Of a DNA stretch of 64,000 nucleotides, positions 1 to 8,895 are shown one piece after another (positions within the stretch are counted from its first letter, which is position 1; each line of letters begins with the position of its first letter). The DNA comes from Acanthornis magna. Its lineage: Eukaryota > Chordata > Aves > Passeriformes > Acanthizidae. The notes under the pieces are model-generated. The model had not been told where the DNA came from, did no database searches, and saw only the letters and a program-made list of their open reading frames with translations. The stretch covers positions 4,713,001 to 4,777,000 of the forward strand of contig JAWUZG010000056.1 of the NCBI GenBank assembly GCA_036785705.1. Direction: 5' to 3'. The translations under genes and the position numbers were made by a program.

Positions 1-320
1 TAGGAAGTGTCTTTATGCAGAGCTGTACATTTATAGAAATAGTTATATACTGTATATAAAAACTGGCTATGATAGAAACATGTATAAATGTATAATGTAG
101 TAGTCCACTGTTCTTATGAAGTAGTATTGCTAGAATTTTTATGCCAGGTACTTACAGATATGCACTACTCCTTCTCCTTTTAAATAGCAAAAGCACAGGT
201 GTTACTGCCCAAGTCTGATTGCTTCCCCCACCAGAGTGGCTGTTGCTTGCCCTGCAGTTCTGAGAATTCCTGCTTTGCCTTTTGAACCTCCATAAAATAA
301 AACACAGGAAGATCAACAAG
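1..320 (+). other. possible MYO1E 3' UTR tail (plus strand)
   Basis: AT-rich, non-coding sequence ending in AATAAA at 296-301, followed by a GT-rich stretch that could serve as a downstream poly(A) element. In the conserved vertebrate order the convergent neighbour of CCNB2 is MYO1E, whose 3' end would enter this window from the left on the plus strand. No MYO1E coding sequence is visible, so the assignment rests on synteny alone. Further plus-strand AATAAA hexamers lie at 1186-1191 and 1224-1229. Confidence 0.25.
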
Positions 321-1470
321 TCTGTTCTCTGTGGAGTTTGTTTTCATGTATACAAACAGATCCCTTCACAACAATGGCTTCAGGATTTTACTTCACTTAA
401 GGAAAAAGCCCTTTCTTTACTCCAAACCAAATGATCTTCCCTATGCCCAGCTGAAGTGCTGTGCATTTCATTCTTTCATGTTAAGAGCAATTAAAAAACC
501 CTGCATCTGGTGGTATTAAAAAGTTGCATAAGCTTTAAGAGATACAGCTAAGAATATTGAATCTCTCCCTCCTAAAACTAGGACTTAGGCAGTCTAAGTC
601 TAACTTAGGTACACAAACTCAGTCTTCCTGAAGACATGACTGACTATAGAAGCTGTTTCTGGGAGCCAGAAGTGACACCTCACTCCAAGGGAGGAATTCA
701 TTACATGCATGCAAGGAATAAAGCACATTTTTCAGAACACCATTTGGAGTAAGGGCTAGGCTTATCCCAGGGAAGAGAAATATCTGCTTGAGGAGATAAA
801 ACCCAGTAGCTTCAACATTCTTCCCACAGGGCAGCACTGAGGTCTAGGTCATTTCTGTAGCATTAGGTTCTTCCCTTCTGCATCAGAGCCAGGTTTATGG
901 GAGAAGCAGGGCGCGGGGGGAGGAAGAAGATGTGGGCAATTAAACAGGTACTGAAAAGATAAGGGGGTTCTTTTCAGGAAGTGGAGAGGGTTTGAAGAGC
1001 TGAGCTGCTTTCAAAAGGTCTCATCCCTACAGTTCCACACAGCTGTTAGCATTACAGGAGACACAGTTTTCTACCTTAGCTCCCTTTTAGCACACAGAGA
1101 AACACAAAGATTTACAAGGTTAAAACCTGTTAAAGCTAGCCTACTTCTTTCCCCAAACTTGAAGGCAACAAACTACAAAAAAAGAAATAAATTCCACTAT
1201 ACTTCCTTGGAACAAGGCACTGAAATAAAGTACATATTTAGTGTTCTTTAAGGTACACCAAAAAAAAAAAATGCACTGTCTGCCTGCTCTTTATGTTGAG
1301 TGAAAATAAGTTAATAAATATAATGCAATATATAAAACTAGGAAATTCTCTTTGGAAACAACCACAGAGAGTTAACTTAACTGCAAGTTGTAACATCACC
1401 TATTTAGTCAAATGTCCTGCTTGGACATAAGATTGCACACAGATGCAGGTTGTACCTTAGAGTCATGCTC
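321..1470. other. intergenic stretch between CCNB2 3' end and left flank
   Basis: About 1.1 kb of AT-rich sequence with no exon-like open frame bounded by splice sites and no recognised repeat. The short open frames here are of chance length. A run of 12 A lies near 1260. It may be UTR of the convergent neighbour if one of the later plus-strand poly(A) signals (1186 or 1224) is used. Confidence 0.4.
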
Positions 1471-1492
1471 ATAGTGTTTAAAAGAAAGGAAT

Positions 1493-1498
1493 TTTATT
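1493..1498 (-). terminator. CCNB2: CCNB2 poly(A) signal AATAAA
   Basis: The plus strand reads tttatt, which is AATAAA on the minus strand, about 145 nt after the CCNB2 stop codon. It is the first canonical hexamer after the stop and implies a short 3' UTR, with cleavage near 1470-1480. Confidence 0.6.
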
Positions 1499-1642
1499 TC
1501 TAGGTAGAAAGCTGTATTACAAAGCAAATTTAAAGCATCACCTTCTGTGCGAGTCAGAACTGTCTGTGGGAAGGCTGGAATGCTATATACAAAAGCAGTA
1601 GACAAAGTGCACAGCCCCTCGGGCCTTGGCTGCCCAGGGTTT

Positions 1643-1744
1643 TCACAGGAGTGATGCAGCCAGATCCTTGATGATCTCAGTGTTCAGCTGAGGGATGGTG
1701 CTGATGGTCAGTAGTTTGCTGCTTGCATACTTGTTCTTGATAGC
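1643..1744 (-). CDS. CCNB2: CCNB2 coding exon 9 and stop (residues 369-401)
   Basis: Final exon: [12 protein letters not shown] through [10 protein letters not shown], then TGA at 1643-1645. Compared with the human tail it lacks the last few residues (IGRS). Acceptor TCTCCACAG. Confidence 0.95.
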   Translation of the reverse strand, partial: AIKNKYASSKLLTISTIPQLNTEIIKDLAASLL

Positions 1745-4700
1745 CTGTGGAGAACAGGGATACAAAAGTTTCATACATACAGTATTTATGCTCAGGCAGA
1801 GAATTTTGGGTCAATTTGGCTGCCCGCTTGCAAAACAAGCAAATAAACAAGGCTGGCAGAGAACCAGTTTGCAAAGTAACAAGAGCACAATTTGTCTAAA
1901 ATGTTTTGATGTTAACACTTAATGCAACAACCTCTCACAGGCTTGTCAGAGCAGCATATGCTTTAAGACAACATACAGAGAATTTACCTAAGGAGCCACA
2001 CTATGCAGCAAAGCTATTTTTAAAACATTAGAGAGAGGATTTAAGTAGTTCTACTTACAGTGTATTTTGTTAAATTCTCATTTACTTTGACCACGTTCTT
2101 GGCCATGTGTTTCATAGTCAGCACAAGACTGTCTTCTGCGTAGCCGGTGTAGAACTGCTGCTTTGTACCCTGCAGCAGAACAGTAACAAACTTGAGAATT
2201 GTGAAGGGGACATTGCTGCTCAAGGCACAGTCACTTCAGGCAGCAAACACCCTGAGCTTCATGGCTAAGCCTCAAGTGCCAGACACTGGAGCTGTCAGTT
2301 TAAATGACAGAGCCAGAGTAACCTGATGTGCAGAAGTTTGGACACATCAATTTCAAGGACCATGTTTCTAGACTCAGAGGATAAAAAAAAGCAATTTTTT
2401 ACTTAATAAAAAATAAAAAAGCTGAATTATAATTCATGGTCCATGACGTTATTATGCTAGATGTACTGCAAGAATTACGAAAATCTACCTTTATTTACAG
2501 CATAGCCCTCTGTAACTCAATGCTTTTAAGAAAAATCCTTTTGTACCACAGTGTTCACAGAAAAAGACAGTGAGCTTTTAGTGGTACATTCCTTTTTCTA
2601 CCTGCTCTCTTATCCCTCAGGCTGTCCAACTGTCATTTCAGCACTCTTACCACCCTAAACACAATTTTCTAAAGTACTTGTTTTATTGGTTCAATTCCAT
2701 CAACTACAGAAAAAAAACTCCTCACAAGTTTGATTAAAATACTCACCCATTTGTTACGTCCCAGAACCTTCTGAGACAGGCATAATGCAGCAGCTGCAAT
2801 CTCTGAGGGACGATGGTGAACCATGTCATAGTCTACCAGTGTCAGCTCCATCAGGTATTTTGCTAGAGTATGTTGCTTAGCATCGGCCTAGCAGATTGAG
2901 AGCTTGTTAATCCGCAAAGTTTCACTTCACTTTAGCATAATCACTCAGAATTGCTTATTGTGTTCAAGAACAAAACAAAAATAGCAAAATCTTTACTATA
3001 GTTTAGGGACCATCCTTTCTAACAGACATTCCTCTCAAAATCATGACCATAGCCCAAATCTGTCTCGACTAGCAGCCATTTGTAATTGGGACACAAAGTC
3101 AAGTGAGGGATTTGAACAGAAAACTGCAGTATCAGGTACTGCTGTGCCCAGCTAGGGACACAAGTGCTCCCTCTGTAATATAAACTAATCCAGGGGAGGT
3201 GTAAAATTACTTAAGGAGAACCTTGAGTTACCCAGTGGTCTGCTGAGGTAATTGAAGCCCACTTCAAGAGTGGACAGTTCACTTGAATGTAACTACAGAA
3301 GTGGGGAAAAAAAGGGTAGGGTCAAAGAGAGCTTATCTTTGGATTCTTAACACAGTATTTGCAACCAGAAGTTACAAAGAACTGCAAAAGTGCTAGTGTT
3401 TTACTAAGAACCCTGATCACCAGGATTAAGAAGATTAAAAGCATGGGTTCTTAATTTACAGTAAAATTACTGCCACTAAGGCTGAACACAGGCCTCAGTA
3501 AACACAAATGTAAACTACTACTGGCTGCCAGTGACATTGTCGTGTTACTCCACACGGTGGAGTTTCAGAGCTGACTATTGCACCCAGCATTTAAGCAGAA
3601 GGGGGTAAGATCACGTGGTAAAAATGCCAGACGCAATCCTGATAAACTACAAATACAGGAGAGTGCTAGTTAACAAGGACAAGTACCCACCTCCCCAGCT
3701 TTTGATGCTCTTCTTAAGAAGTGGATTGGAAGAGGTCGCCCCAGATCAAAGTTTAATTCTTGAAGAATAATCATCTCCATTTCTCTGATTTCATTATTGG
3801 TGTAGGCATTGTCAGTAATGTAAACAAAGTCCGCTACATCTGGAGACAGTATCTCTTCATATTTTGAAGCTACAAGCAGTGCTGTTACACCCACCAGCTG
3901 AAGCTTCTTGCGAGGTACCGGATGACTCTGCAACACAGGAGTTTAAAAAGCAGGCCCCAAAGGGTCAAACTCTAGATAAACAGATTCATATTTATCAGTT
4001 TAAAATATCAGCATGACAAGGTTCATTTTTATAAATGAGGTTTTTTGCTCTAGTCAAAGTCACTCTAGTCACTCTATCTGTATAATGACATGCTCGAAAG
4101 GCAGCCGCCTCACAGTTAAGATGCTGCAGCATAACAGCTCTTACACAGAGAGCAGGTTTTGTAGGTTGCTAGATTTCTAAAGAAAGGTTAAATCCTAAAC
4201 TCTTTTAAAAACATAGTAACTGAATAATTACTAAGCCTGATTTGAAAGATTTCTTACCTGTAAGAAGCGATCAATGATGGCCACACACATGTAGAGCGTC
4301 TCCTGCAGGAGGTGGAATCTCGAGTGCACCTGGACGAGCCAGTCAACCAGAATCGCGCGCATGCGCCCGTTGATGGCCCTCCCGTCCAGGTAGCGTGGGC
4401 GGACCGACTGCTGCAGCTGTGGGGAGAGCGGGGTGAGCAGCCACGTAACCCCCAAGACACCAGGGCAGCCCTGGGGCATCCTACCTCAAGCTCCCTCAGG
4501 TACAGGTAGATGTCTTTCACATAGTCACTACACAGCTGGGGGTTCTCCGAGTCCTCAGCATCAATGTCTTCAACGTTGTTGAGCAACACATCAGAGAAGG
4601 CTTGGCACAAATCCTCCTCTTGCATTGAGACATCCATAGGGACAGGAGACAGAACCTAAGGAACAGATTATATCTGTTAATATCAACTGTTTAAGTTTCA

Positions 4701-6322
4701 ATGTTCCTTTGTTTCCATGTTGCACCAGTCACTAATGCAATTTCTTTAGAAGGAAGGTGAAACCAAGCTTGGGCTCCAGTACAGGAAGTTTTCACCAAGA
4801 TACCACAAACACAGAATCCCAAGATCTTCAAGTAATAGCCAGCTAAAGTAGAGACCTCATCCAGTACTTCAACAGCTTACTCTGCCATGTGAACGCCAAC
4901 CTTTAAGTACAACATGCATTAAACCAAAACCTCAGTACAGAGGCTTTGCTTTTTCAGCAGAGGAATTCAGATACAGCTACAGATAAACTATTGTGAAGGT
5001 AGAGCTCAAAGCTGCAAATCAAATTAAAAATCAGAACAGTGTCATCTCTTCCTACCTTTGGAACATCAGCTTCTTTGATTGCTTGATTCACAGCAGCTGG
5101 AGCTTTAGGCAGTGCAATTCCATTTGTCATCTTGCTAGGGCCTTTCACAGGCTTTATGGATGGTTTGGGGCATTCTGTTTTCTGTAGTGAAAACAATTAC
5201 TATTAGTACAGAGCTAGCAATCCAACCTCCCCATGCATAGACTTCAAATGTTCCTTTACCTTAGATATGTGCGTTCCTCTTGTTGCAACTTTATTTCCTA
5301 TTTCTTCTAAAGCAGCCCTTTTGCCAGTCACATGAGTTTTTGCTTTACTTCTAAGGTCAGCCACAGCATTCTCCATCCCTCTATTGATCTAAAATGATAA
5401 AATTGCAAAAGTTTAAGAGTCAGAGACCAATGACTTTCCAATGCCTGACTCCATTATACACTTACCACCACTGTACGAGTGTACCTCAGTGCCTGCTACA
5501 CATAACCAGCTTTTATTTTCTAGCCAGTTACATATGTTCAGAGGAAGAAGTCTCCTCTATAGGTTCAGGGCAGTGTACTCTCTGAACAGTATGGTAAAAT
5601 TACTACACCCTATCTCATACTTTCTAAGGTCAGAGTACTCACCTGCTATTTAACGCCATACTTCCACTCCTTTTAACTCTATCAGCGCCCCCAAGAGGAT
5701 GCATAAAGTAAGTTCCTTGTTACATATTGGCCATATAAATTAAAAAGTTATTCTACACACGCAAAAATTATTATCCTTTGTTATGCACAACAAAGGAACC
5801 ACCAGGTTTCAGGTTTTTCGTGGAGTTCAGTTGAACCATTAGAGAATCACCACAGAAGAGAGGTTTCTGTAGTCCCTTCCTACACCTCCCCCTTAAGCAA
5901 GTTCAGTTTTCCCACTCCCACATTCCCTCCCCGTTCCGCGGGGGAGGAGCGGGCGGCCAAGGCCAGGCCGAGGCGGGAGCAGCGCCCACGGTGCCCATTA
6001 ACGGCCCCCCTCCCCTCCCCCCGCTGGGCCACAGCTCGGCCCTGCCGCAGCCGCAGCCGCCGAAGTACGGGGCGGGGGGGTGGGGGTGGGAGGGAGGCCC
6101 GGCCGGTCTGAGAGCTGAGAGCCGAGAGCTGCCCCTCACCAACCCTCACCACCCCCGCCAGCCCGCTCGGGCCGCGGCCCCCGCGCCGCGGGAGGGCAAC
6201 GAGCAGCAGGGCCCCTCGGCCGCCGGCGGCCCCTTCCTCACCCCCGCGGCTGCCCCTTTGTCGACCCCCGGCCCGCCCGCGGCGATACTCACAGGGGCAC
6301 GGCGTGTCACCGGCAGCGCCAT
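1643..6322 (-). CDS. CCNB2: cyclin B2, complete nine-exon gene
   Basis: G2/M B-type cyclin; it binds and activates CDK1 and, in mammals, is Golgi/membrane-associated. Nine coding exons join in frame (all introns phase 0) into 401 codons, against 398 in human. Coding segments: 6293-6322, 5260-5388, 5056-5181, 4485-4655, 4258-4416, 3691-3927, 2747-2887, 2059-2169 and 1643-1744. Visible landmarks: destruction box RAALEEIGN at residues 34-42; the MRAIL substrate-docking motif at 171-175 opening the N-terminal cyclin box; ASKYEE at 225-230 in the CDK-binding region; [10 protein letters not shown] at 275-284; and a C-terminal cyclin fold ending KDLAASLL. Every junction is GT/AG. It is Cyclin B2 rather than B1 because the tail and exon 4 ([10 protein letters not shown]) follow the B2 pattern. 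The start is the ATG at 6320-6322 just inside the CpG island; no upstream in-frame ATG was seen. Transcription probably starts near 6380-6400, below two CCAAT boxes. Confidence 0.97.
2059..2169 (-). CDS. CCNB2: CCNB2 coding exon 8 (residues 332-368)
   Basis: 111 nt, phase 0-0. Encodes [11 protein letters not shown] and [17 protein letters not shown]. Acceptor CTGCTGCAG, donor ACT|GTAAGT. Confidence 0.96.
2747..2887 (-). CDS. CCNB2: CCNB2 coding exon 7 (residues 285-331)
   Basis: 141 nt, phase 0-0. C-terminal cyclin fold: [19 protein letters not shown] and [13 protein letters not shown]. Acceptor TGCTAG, donor TGG|GTGAGT. Confidence 0.96.
3691..3927 (-). CDS. CCNB2: CCNB2 coding exon 6 (residues 206-284)
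   Basis: 237 nt, phase 0-0, the largest exon. Core of the cyclin box with [17 protein letters not shown] and [17 protein letters not shown]. Acceptor TGTTGCAG, donor GAG|GTGGGT. Confidence 0.97.
4258..4416 (-). CDS. CCNB2: CCNB2 coding exon 5 (residues 153-205)
   Basis: 159 nt, phase 0-0. Start of the N-terminal cyclin box, with [18 protein letters not shown] and LQETLYMCV. The MRAIL hydrophobic patch lies at 171-175. The exon is GC-rich and CpG-rich compared with exons 2-3 and contains a palindromic GCGCATGCGC at 4357-4366. A second in-frame CAG lies 6 nt inside the acceptor. Confidence 0.96.
4485..4655 (-). CDS. CCNB2: CCNB2 coding exon 4 (residues 96-152)
   Basis: 171 nt, phase 0-0. Holds the B2-typical [10 protein letters not shown], then [13 protein letters not shown], the helix leading into the cyclin box. 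Acceptor TTCCTTAG, donor GAG|GTAGG. Confidence 0.96.
5056..5181 (-). CDS. CCNB2: CCNB2 coding exon 3 (residues 54-95)
   Basis: 126 nt, phase 0-0. Lys/Pro-rich linker ([17 protein letters not shown]), low in conservation as is usual for the N-terminal region of B cyclins. Acceptor CACTACAG, donor AAG|GTAGG. Confidence 0.93.
5260..5388 (-). CDS. CCNB2: CCNB2 coding exon 2 (residues 11-53)
   Basis: 129 nt, phase 0-0, acceptor TTTTAG and donor AAG|GTAAAG. Carries the APC/C destruction box RAALEEIGN at residues 34-42, needed for mitotic degradation in B-type cyclins. Confidence 0.95.
6293..6322 (-). CDS. CCNB2: CCNB2 coding exon 1 (residues 1-10)
   Basis: Encodes [10 protein letters not shown] and ends at a strong donor, CCT|GTGAGT. 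Only 30 coding nt, within the CpG island; the start ATG has G at +4. Confidence 0.9.
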
Positions 6323-6419
6323 GGGTACGGATACGAGGAGCCGCTTTCGCCGCTCCGCACACAACCGCTCCGCTGAACAGACAAACCCGCAGCCGCTCCC
6401 TCACGCTGCCGCGGCTCCC

Positions 6420-6478
6420 TTTAAACCCTATCCCGCTCTACTATTGGACAACTTCGTACGATGCACGCATCCGATTGG
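6420..6478 (-). promoter_or_regulatory. CCNB2: CCNB2 core promoter: two CCAAT boxes and CHR-like TTTAAA
   Basis: On the minus strand CCAAT lies at 6474-6478 and 6443-6447, a spacing of 31 bp, followed downstream by TTTAAA at 6420-6425. Mitotic cyclin and CDC promoters characteristically use NF-Y-bound CCAAT boxes about three helical turns apart plus a CHR (TTTGAA or variants including TTTAAA) bound by DREAM/MuvB. Position relative to the ATG (about 100-155 bp upstream) and the gene's identity support this reading; binding itself is inferred. Confidence 0.7.
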
Positions 6479-6762
6479 TCCATCTCGACAGGCCCCGCCC
6501 CAGCAGGAAACGGCTCGAGCCGCTTCCGGTGGCCGCGGCGGCGCAGCGCCTCCTGCAGGGCGGGGCCGAGCCCGCGGAACGCCGAGGCTGAGCCGCAACA
6601 GGCAGGGGCACCGCGCTGCTGCCGCCGCCAGCGCCTCGCGCCCCGGGGCGGGCAGGTAAGGGCGCTCCCAGCTGCGGCAGGAGGAGGTTTCATAACGAGT
6701 CCCGAGATTCAGGAACTTCAACGCTACCGCAGTTGCCTAAACTGACAGAAAAGTCTACTTAC

Positions 6763-6885
6763 AATCCTTCTCCAGTCTCTCAAAGTTGGCATTGAAGTCC
6801 AAGGTTCCAGATGATTCCGTTTAGCAGGATAATTAACTCCACCTACGTGTTCATCTTTCACTAAGCGTTTTTTCGTAGGCAGCAC
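6763..6885 (-). other. exon-like open segment upstream of CCNB2, unidentified
   Basis: Minus strand: acceptor-like CTGCAG, then 123 nt (41 codons) open in one frame only, then ATT|GTAAGT. The translation contains VKDEHVGGVNYPAKR and LEPWTSMPTLRDWRRI, varied and protein-like rather than low complexity. It lies about 440 bp upstream of the CCNB2 start on the same strand and after the strongest poly(A) signal of the RNF111 side. I do not recognise a family. Unspliced, the frame runs 14 codons past the donor to a stop, and a stop lies four codons before the acceptor. It may be an alternative upstream CCNB2 exon, part of an unannotated small gene, or chance. Confidence 0.3.
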
Positions 6886-7006
6886 CTGCAGTAATTAATG
6901 CATGTATGCAAAAGAAATTTTACAGATCAAGATTTCAAGAGCAAAACAAGGGAAGGGGGGAAAAAATCGCAGAAGAAACAGATTTTGGATGATACCAGTC
7001 TAACAT

Positions 7007-7016
7007 TTTATTTATT
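7007..7016 (-). terminator. overlapping tandem AATAAA poly(A) signals, distal RNF111 or unknown gene
   Basis: Minus strand reads AATAAATAAA, two overlapping hexamers. If used by RNF111 the 3' UTR is about 2.85 kb; if the exon-like segment at 7191-7249 is real it would serve that transcript. Only about 600 bp then separate this cleavage site from the CCNB2 start region. Confidence 0.45.
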
Positions 7017-7190
7017 GCATACAAAAGGATTTCTTTTGACAATGGAATTTTTTTATGAAAAGTAATTTGATGCATACTGTTCAGAATCTTCAAAGATGCT
7101 GCAGGAAACTTAAGGCAATGCATCTAAGCATATAAAGCACAGTAAGTGGTGAAAATTTTCAAAATGAAAAGCCTATTCTTTCTCCTTCCC

Positions 7191-7249
7191 TTAAACTATG
7201 GTTAAGTCACAACCTTCTGGAACAGAAGTAAGCTGCAGCTTTTTAGCCC
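7191..7249 (-). other. terminal-exon-like segment, unidentified
   Basis: Minus strand: acceptor-like ATGCTATTGCAG, then 59 nt encoding AKKLQLTSVPEGCDLTIV followed by TAA, with a tandem AATAAATAAA about 175 nt downstream (7007-7016). The arrangement of acceptor, short open frame, stop and poly(A) signal is what a last exon looks like, but the open stretch is only 18 codons and could be chance inside a long RNF111 3' UTR. Confidence 0.2.
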
Positions 7250-7437
7250 CTGCAATAGCATTAAGATCAGAACACTGATTCCTGACAAATACCTAAGTGT
7301 TCAGCATCACATTACAATGTTATGCATACATTTAAAAGCAAGACAGTATCAGTAGCTATTATATAACAAATCAATTAATGGATCACTCTAAAATACCTCT
7401 AGTACCAGGCACTCAAATTTGACCCATAAAATATTTC

Positions 7438-7439
<2 letters not shown>

Positions 7440-7468
<29 letters not shown>
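7440..7468. repeat. 29-bp poly(A)/poly(T) homopolymer
   Basis: Uninterrupted run of 29 A on the plus strand (U on an RNF111 3' UTR transcript). No duplicated flank or retrocopy body is attached. Confidence 0.95.
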
Positions 7469-7470
<2 letters not shown>

Positions 7471-8013
7471 CTCTCAAACCTGTGCTTCTTTGTCCTGTAA
7501 GGAAGCCAAAATAGATTCTATCACATACCCAGGGTCTCAGTTATGTCAGAGGCCCCAGATTTTTTGTCCTGTATCTCTCAAGTACCTTCTTGGAAACTTT
7601 TAGAAATTAGTATTATCAGACTTCAAGCATTAGTGGTCAATTAACTTCCCTTCAGCAGTCACTGGAAAACACAAAGTGCCTGTTCAGTCCTTCCAGTTAG
7701 TTTTATTCATTTTTAGCTTCAACTTCGCAGTCACTTTCAGTTTCCTACAGCCAAAATGTTCAAGAAGCTTTAGCAAAAACCCAAGTCAGGTTTTGAAGCA
7801 GTCCAATTATGTGTTGCCTCTCTCCCATATCCCCCATTGCACAAGCGCAAAGCGGTTTTAAGTTCAGTTTTAGCAATACAATTAAGCTTGAAAAGGTCCA
7901 TTTATCACACATGCTGGAATAAAATTTCTCTCAGTTTAAAGCCTCAGTGCCAGAGGTGTTAAGTCTGTTGCCAGCAATAGACACTGTACTCGCAAATGCT
8001 ACTACTAACAAGT

Positions 8014-8037
8014 AAAAAAAAAAAAAAAAAAAAAAAA
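8014..8037. repeat. 24-bp poly(A)/poly(T) homopolymer
   Basis: Uninterrupted run of 24 A on the plus strand, about 570 bp from the 29-A run, also in the putative RNF111 3' UTR. Confidence 0.95.
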
Positions 8038-8799
8038 GGGAAGCAGCTTTAACCATACAGAAACAGGCATCAAATTAGATAAGGTAATATTTATAAATCG
8101 ATTTTTTTTAGTGTAAACATAACAGTTTATCTTCCAGGTTTACTGTAAACCATTTTACACATAATCTGATCATGAAAGACAAAGACAAGGGAAACTGAAG
8201 GTATTTATTATTCAATCCACTTACAAAGCAGGTGGCTTAATGCAAGCTAATTGACATGTTCATATATGATCCCCAAGGAACATCTTTTCCAAAGTGACAG
8301 TAATACTGTCTCAATGTTTTTGCACATTTGCATTTTGCAATGTTGAGCACATATAAATAAACTATAATCTATTATTTGTGAAAGAATGTTGATGAGCAAC
8401 TTGAATCCTGATATGGATTAAAACCTCCTTCAAAGGCAAAATGTTAGTACATTATAACTTAATTCTATATACTATATTATGCAGCAAATCTTAACTATAG
8501 AAAATATTTCAATCAGTGATGGACTGTTGGTAATTTATAAAGAGAGAATCTATGATCAAGGCAAAAACTAGGTAACCACATAATTTGTGTCTCAGTTTTT
8601 ACAGGAATTTACAGGCTTTCAACTTACTAATGAAAAATAAAAACAAGAGACAAGTGGATTTAGCTAACTTTATTAACTTTAAATCTAATAAAAATCCCAA
8701 GACAAGCCTGGAATCCTTAGAAATTCTATGAATTCATGTATATAAACCCAAACAAAAACCCTGCAGCTTTAAGTCCTTATTGAATGGTTTTATATTAGA

Positions 8800-8895
8800 A
8801 AAACCACAAACCAACAAAACCCAAACAAACAAATAAACAAAAAACACAGCCAAAAAAAAAAAAAACCAAAACCCAAAAGAACAAAAAAACCCCCT
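8800..8895. repeat. AC-rich low-complexity tract
   Basis: Almost only A and C on the plus strand (aaccaacaaaacccaaacaa and similar). Comparable tracts lie at 25600-25680 and 40430-40505, and a complementary GT-rich one at 16205-16290. Confidence 0.85.

Larger units (their letters stand above)
5925..6665. promoter_or_regulatory. CCNB2: CpG island over CCNB2 promoter, exon 1 and early intron 1
   Basis: About 740 bp, strongly GC- and CpG-rich, in otherwise AT-rich DNA. It covers the CCNB2 start codon and reaches about 340 bp upstream and 370 bp into intron 1. No TATA box is seen at the expected place. The long open frames in this island are GC-composition artefacts. Confidence 0.85.

Noticed and set aside
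5880..6745. Long open frames (up to 222 codons) on both strands of the CCNB2 CpG island
   Set aside because: Stop-poor GC-rich DNA; only the 10-codon [10 protein letters not shown] piece belongs to a gene.
7440..8037. Poly(A) runs as tails of processed pseudogenes
   Set aside because: No gene-like sequence precedes either run and no target-site duplication was seen; CR1, the main bird retroelement, does not leave poly(A) tails.
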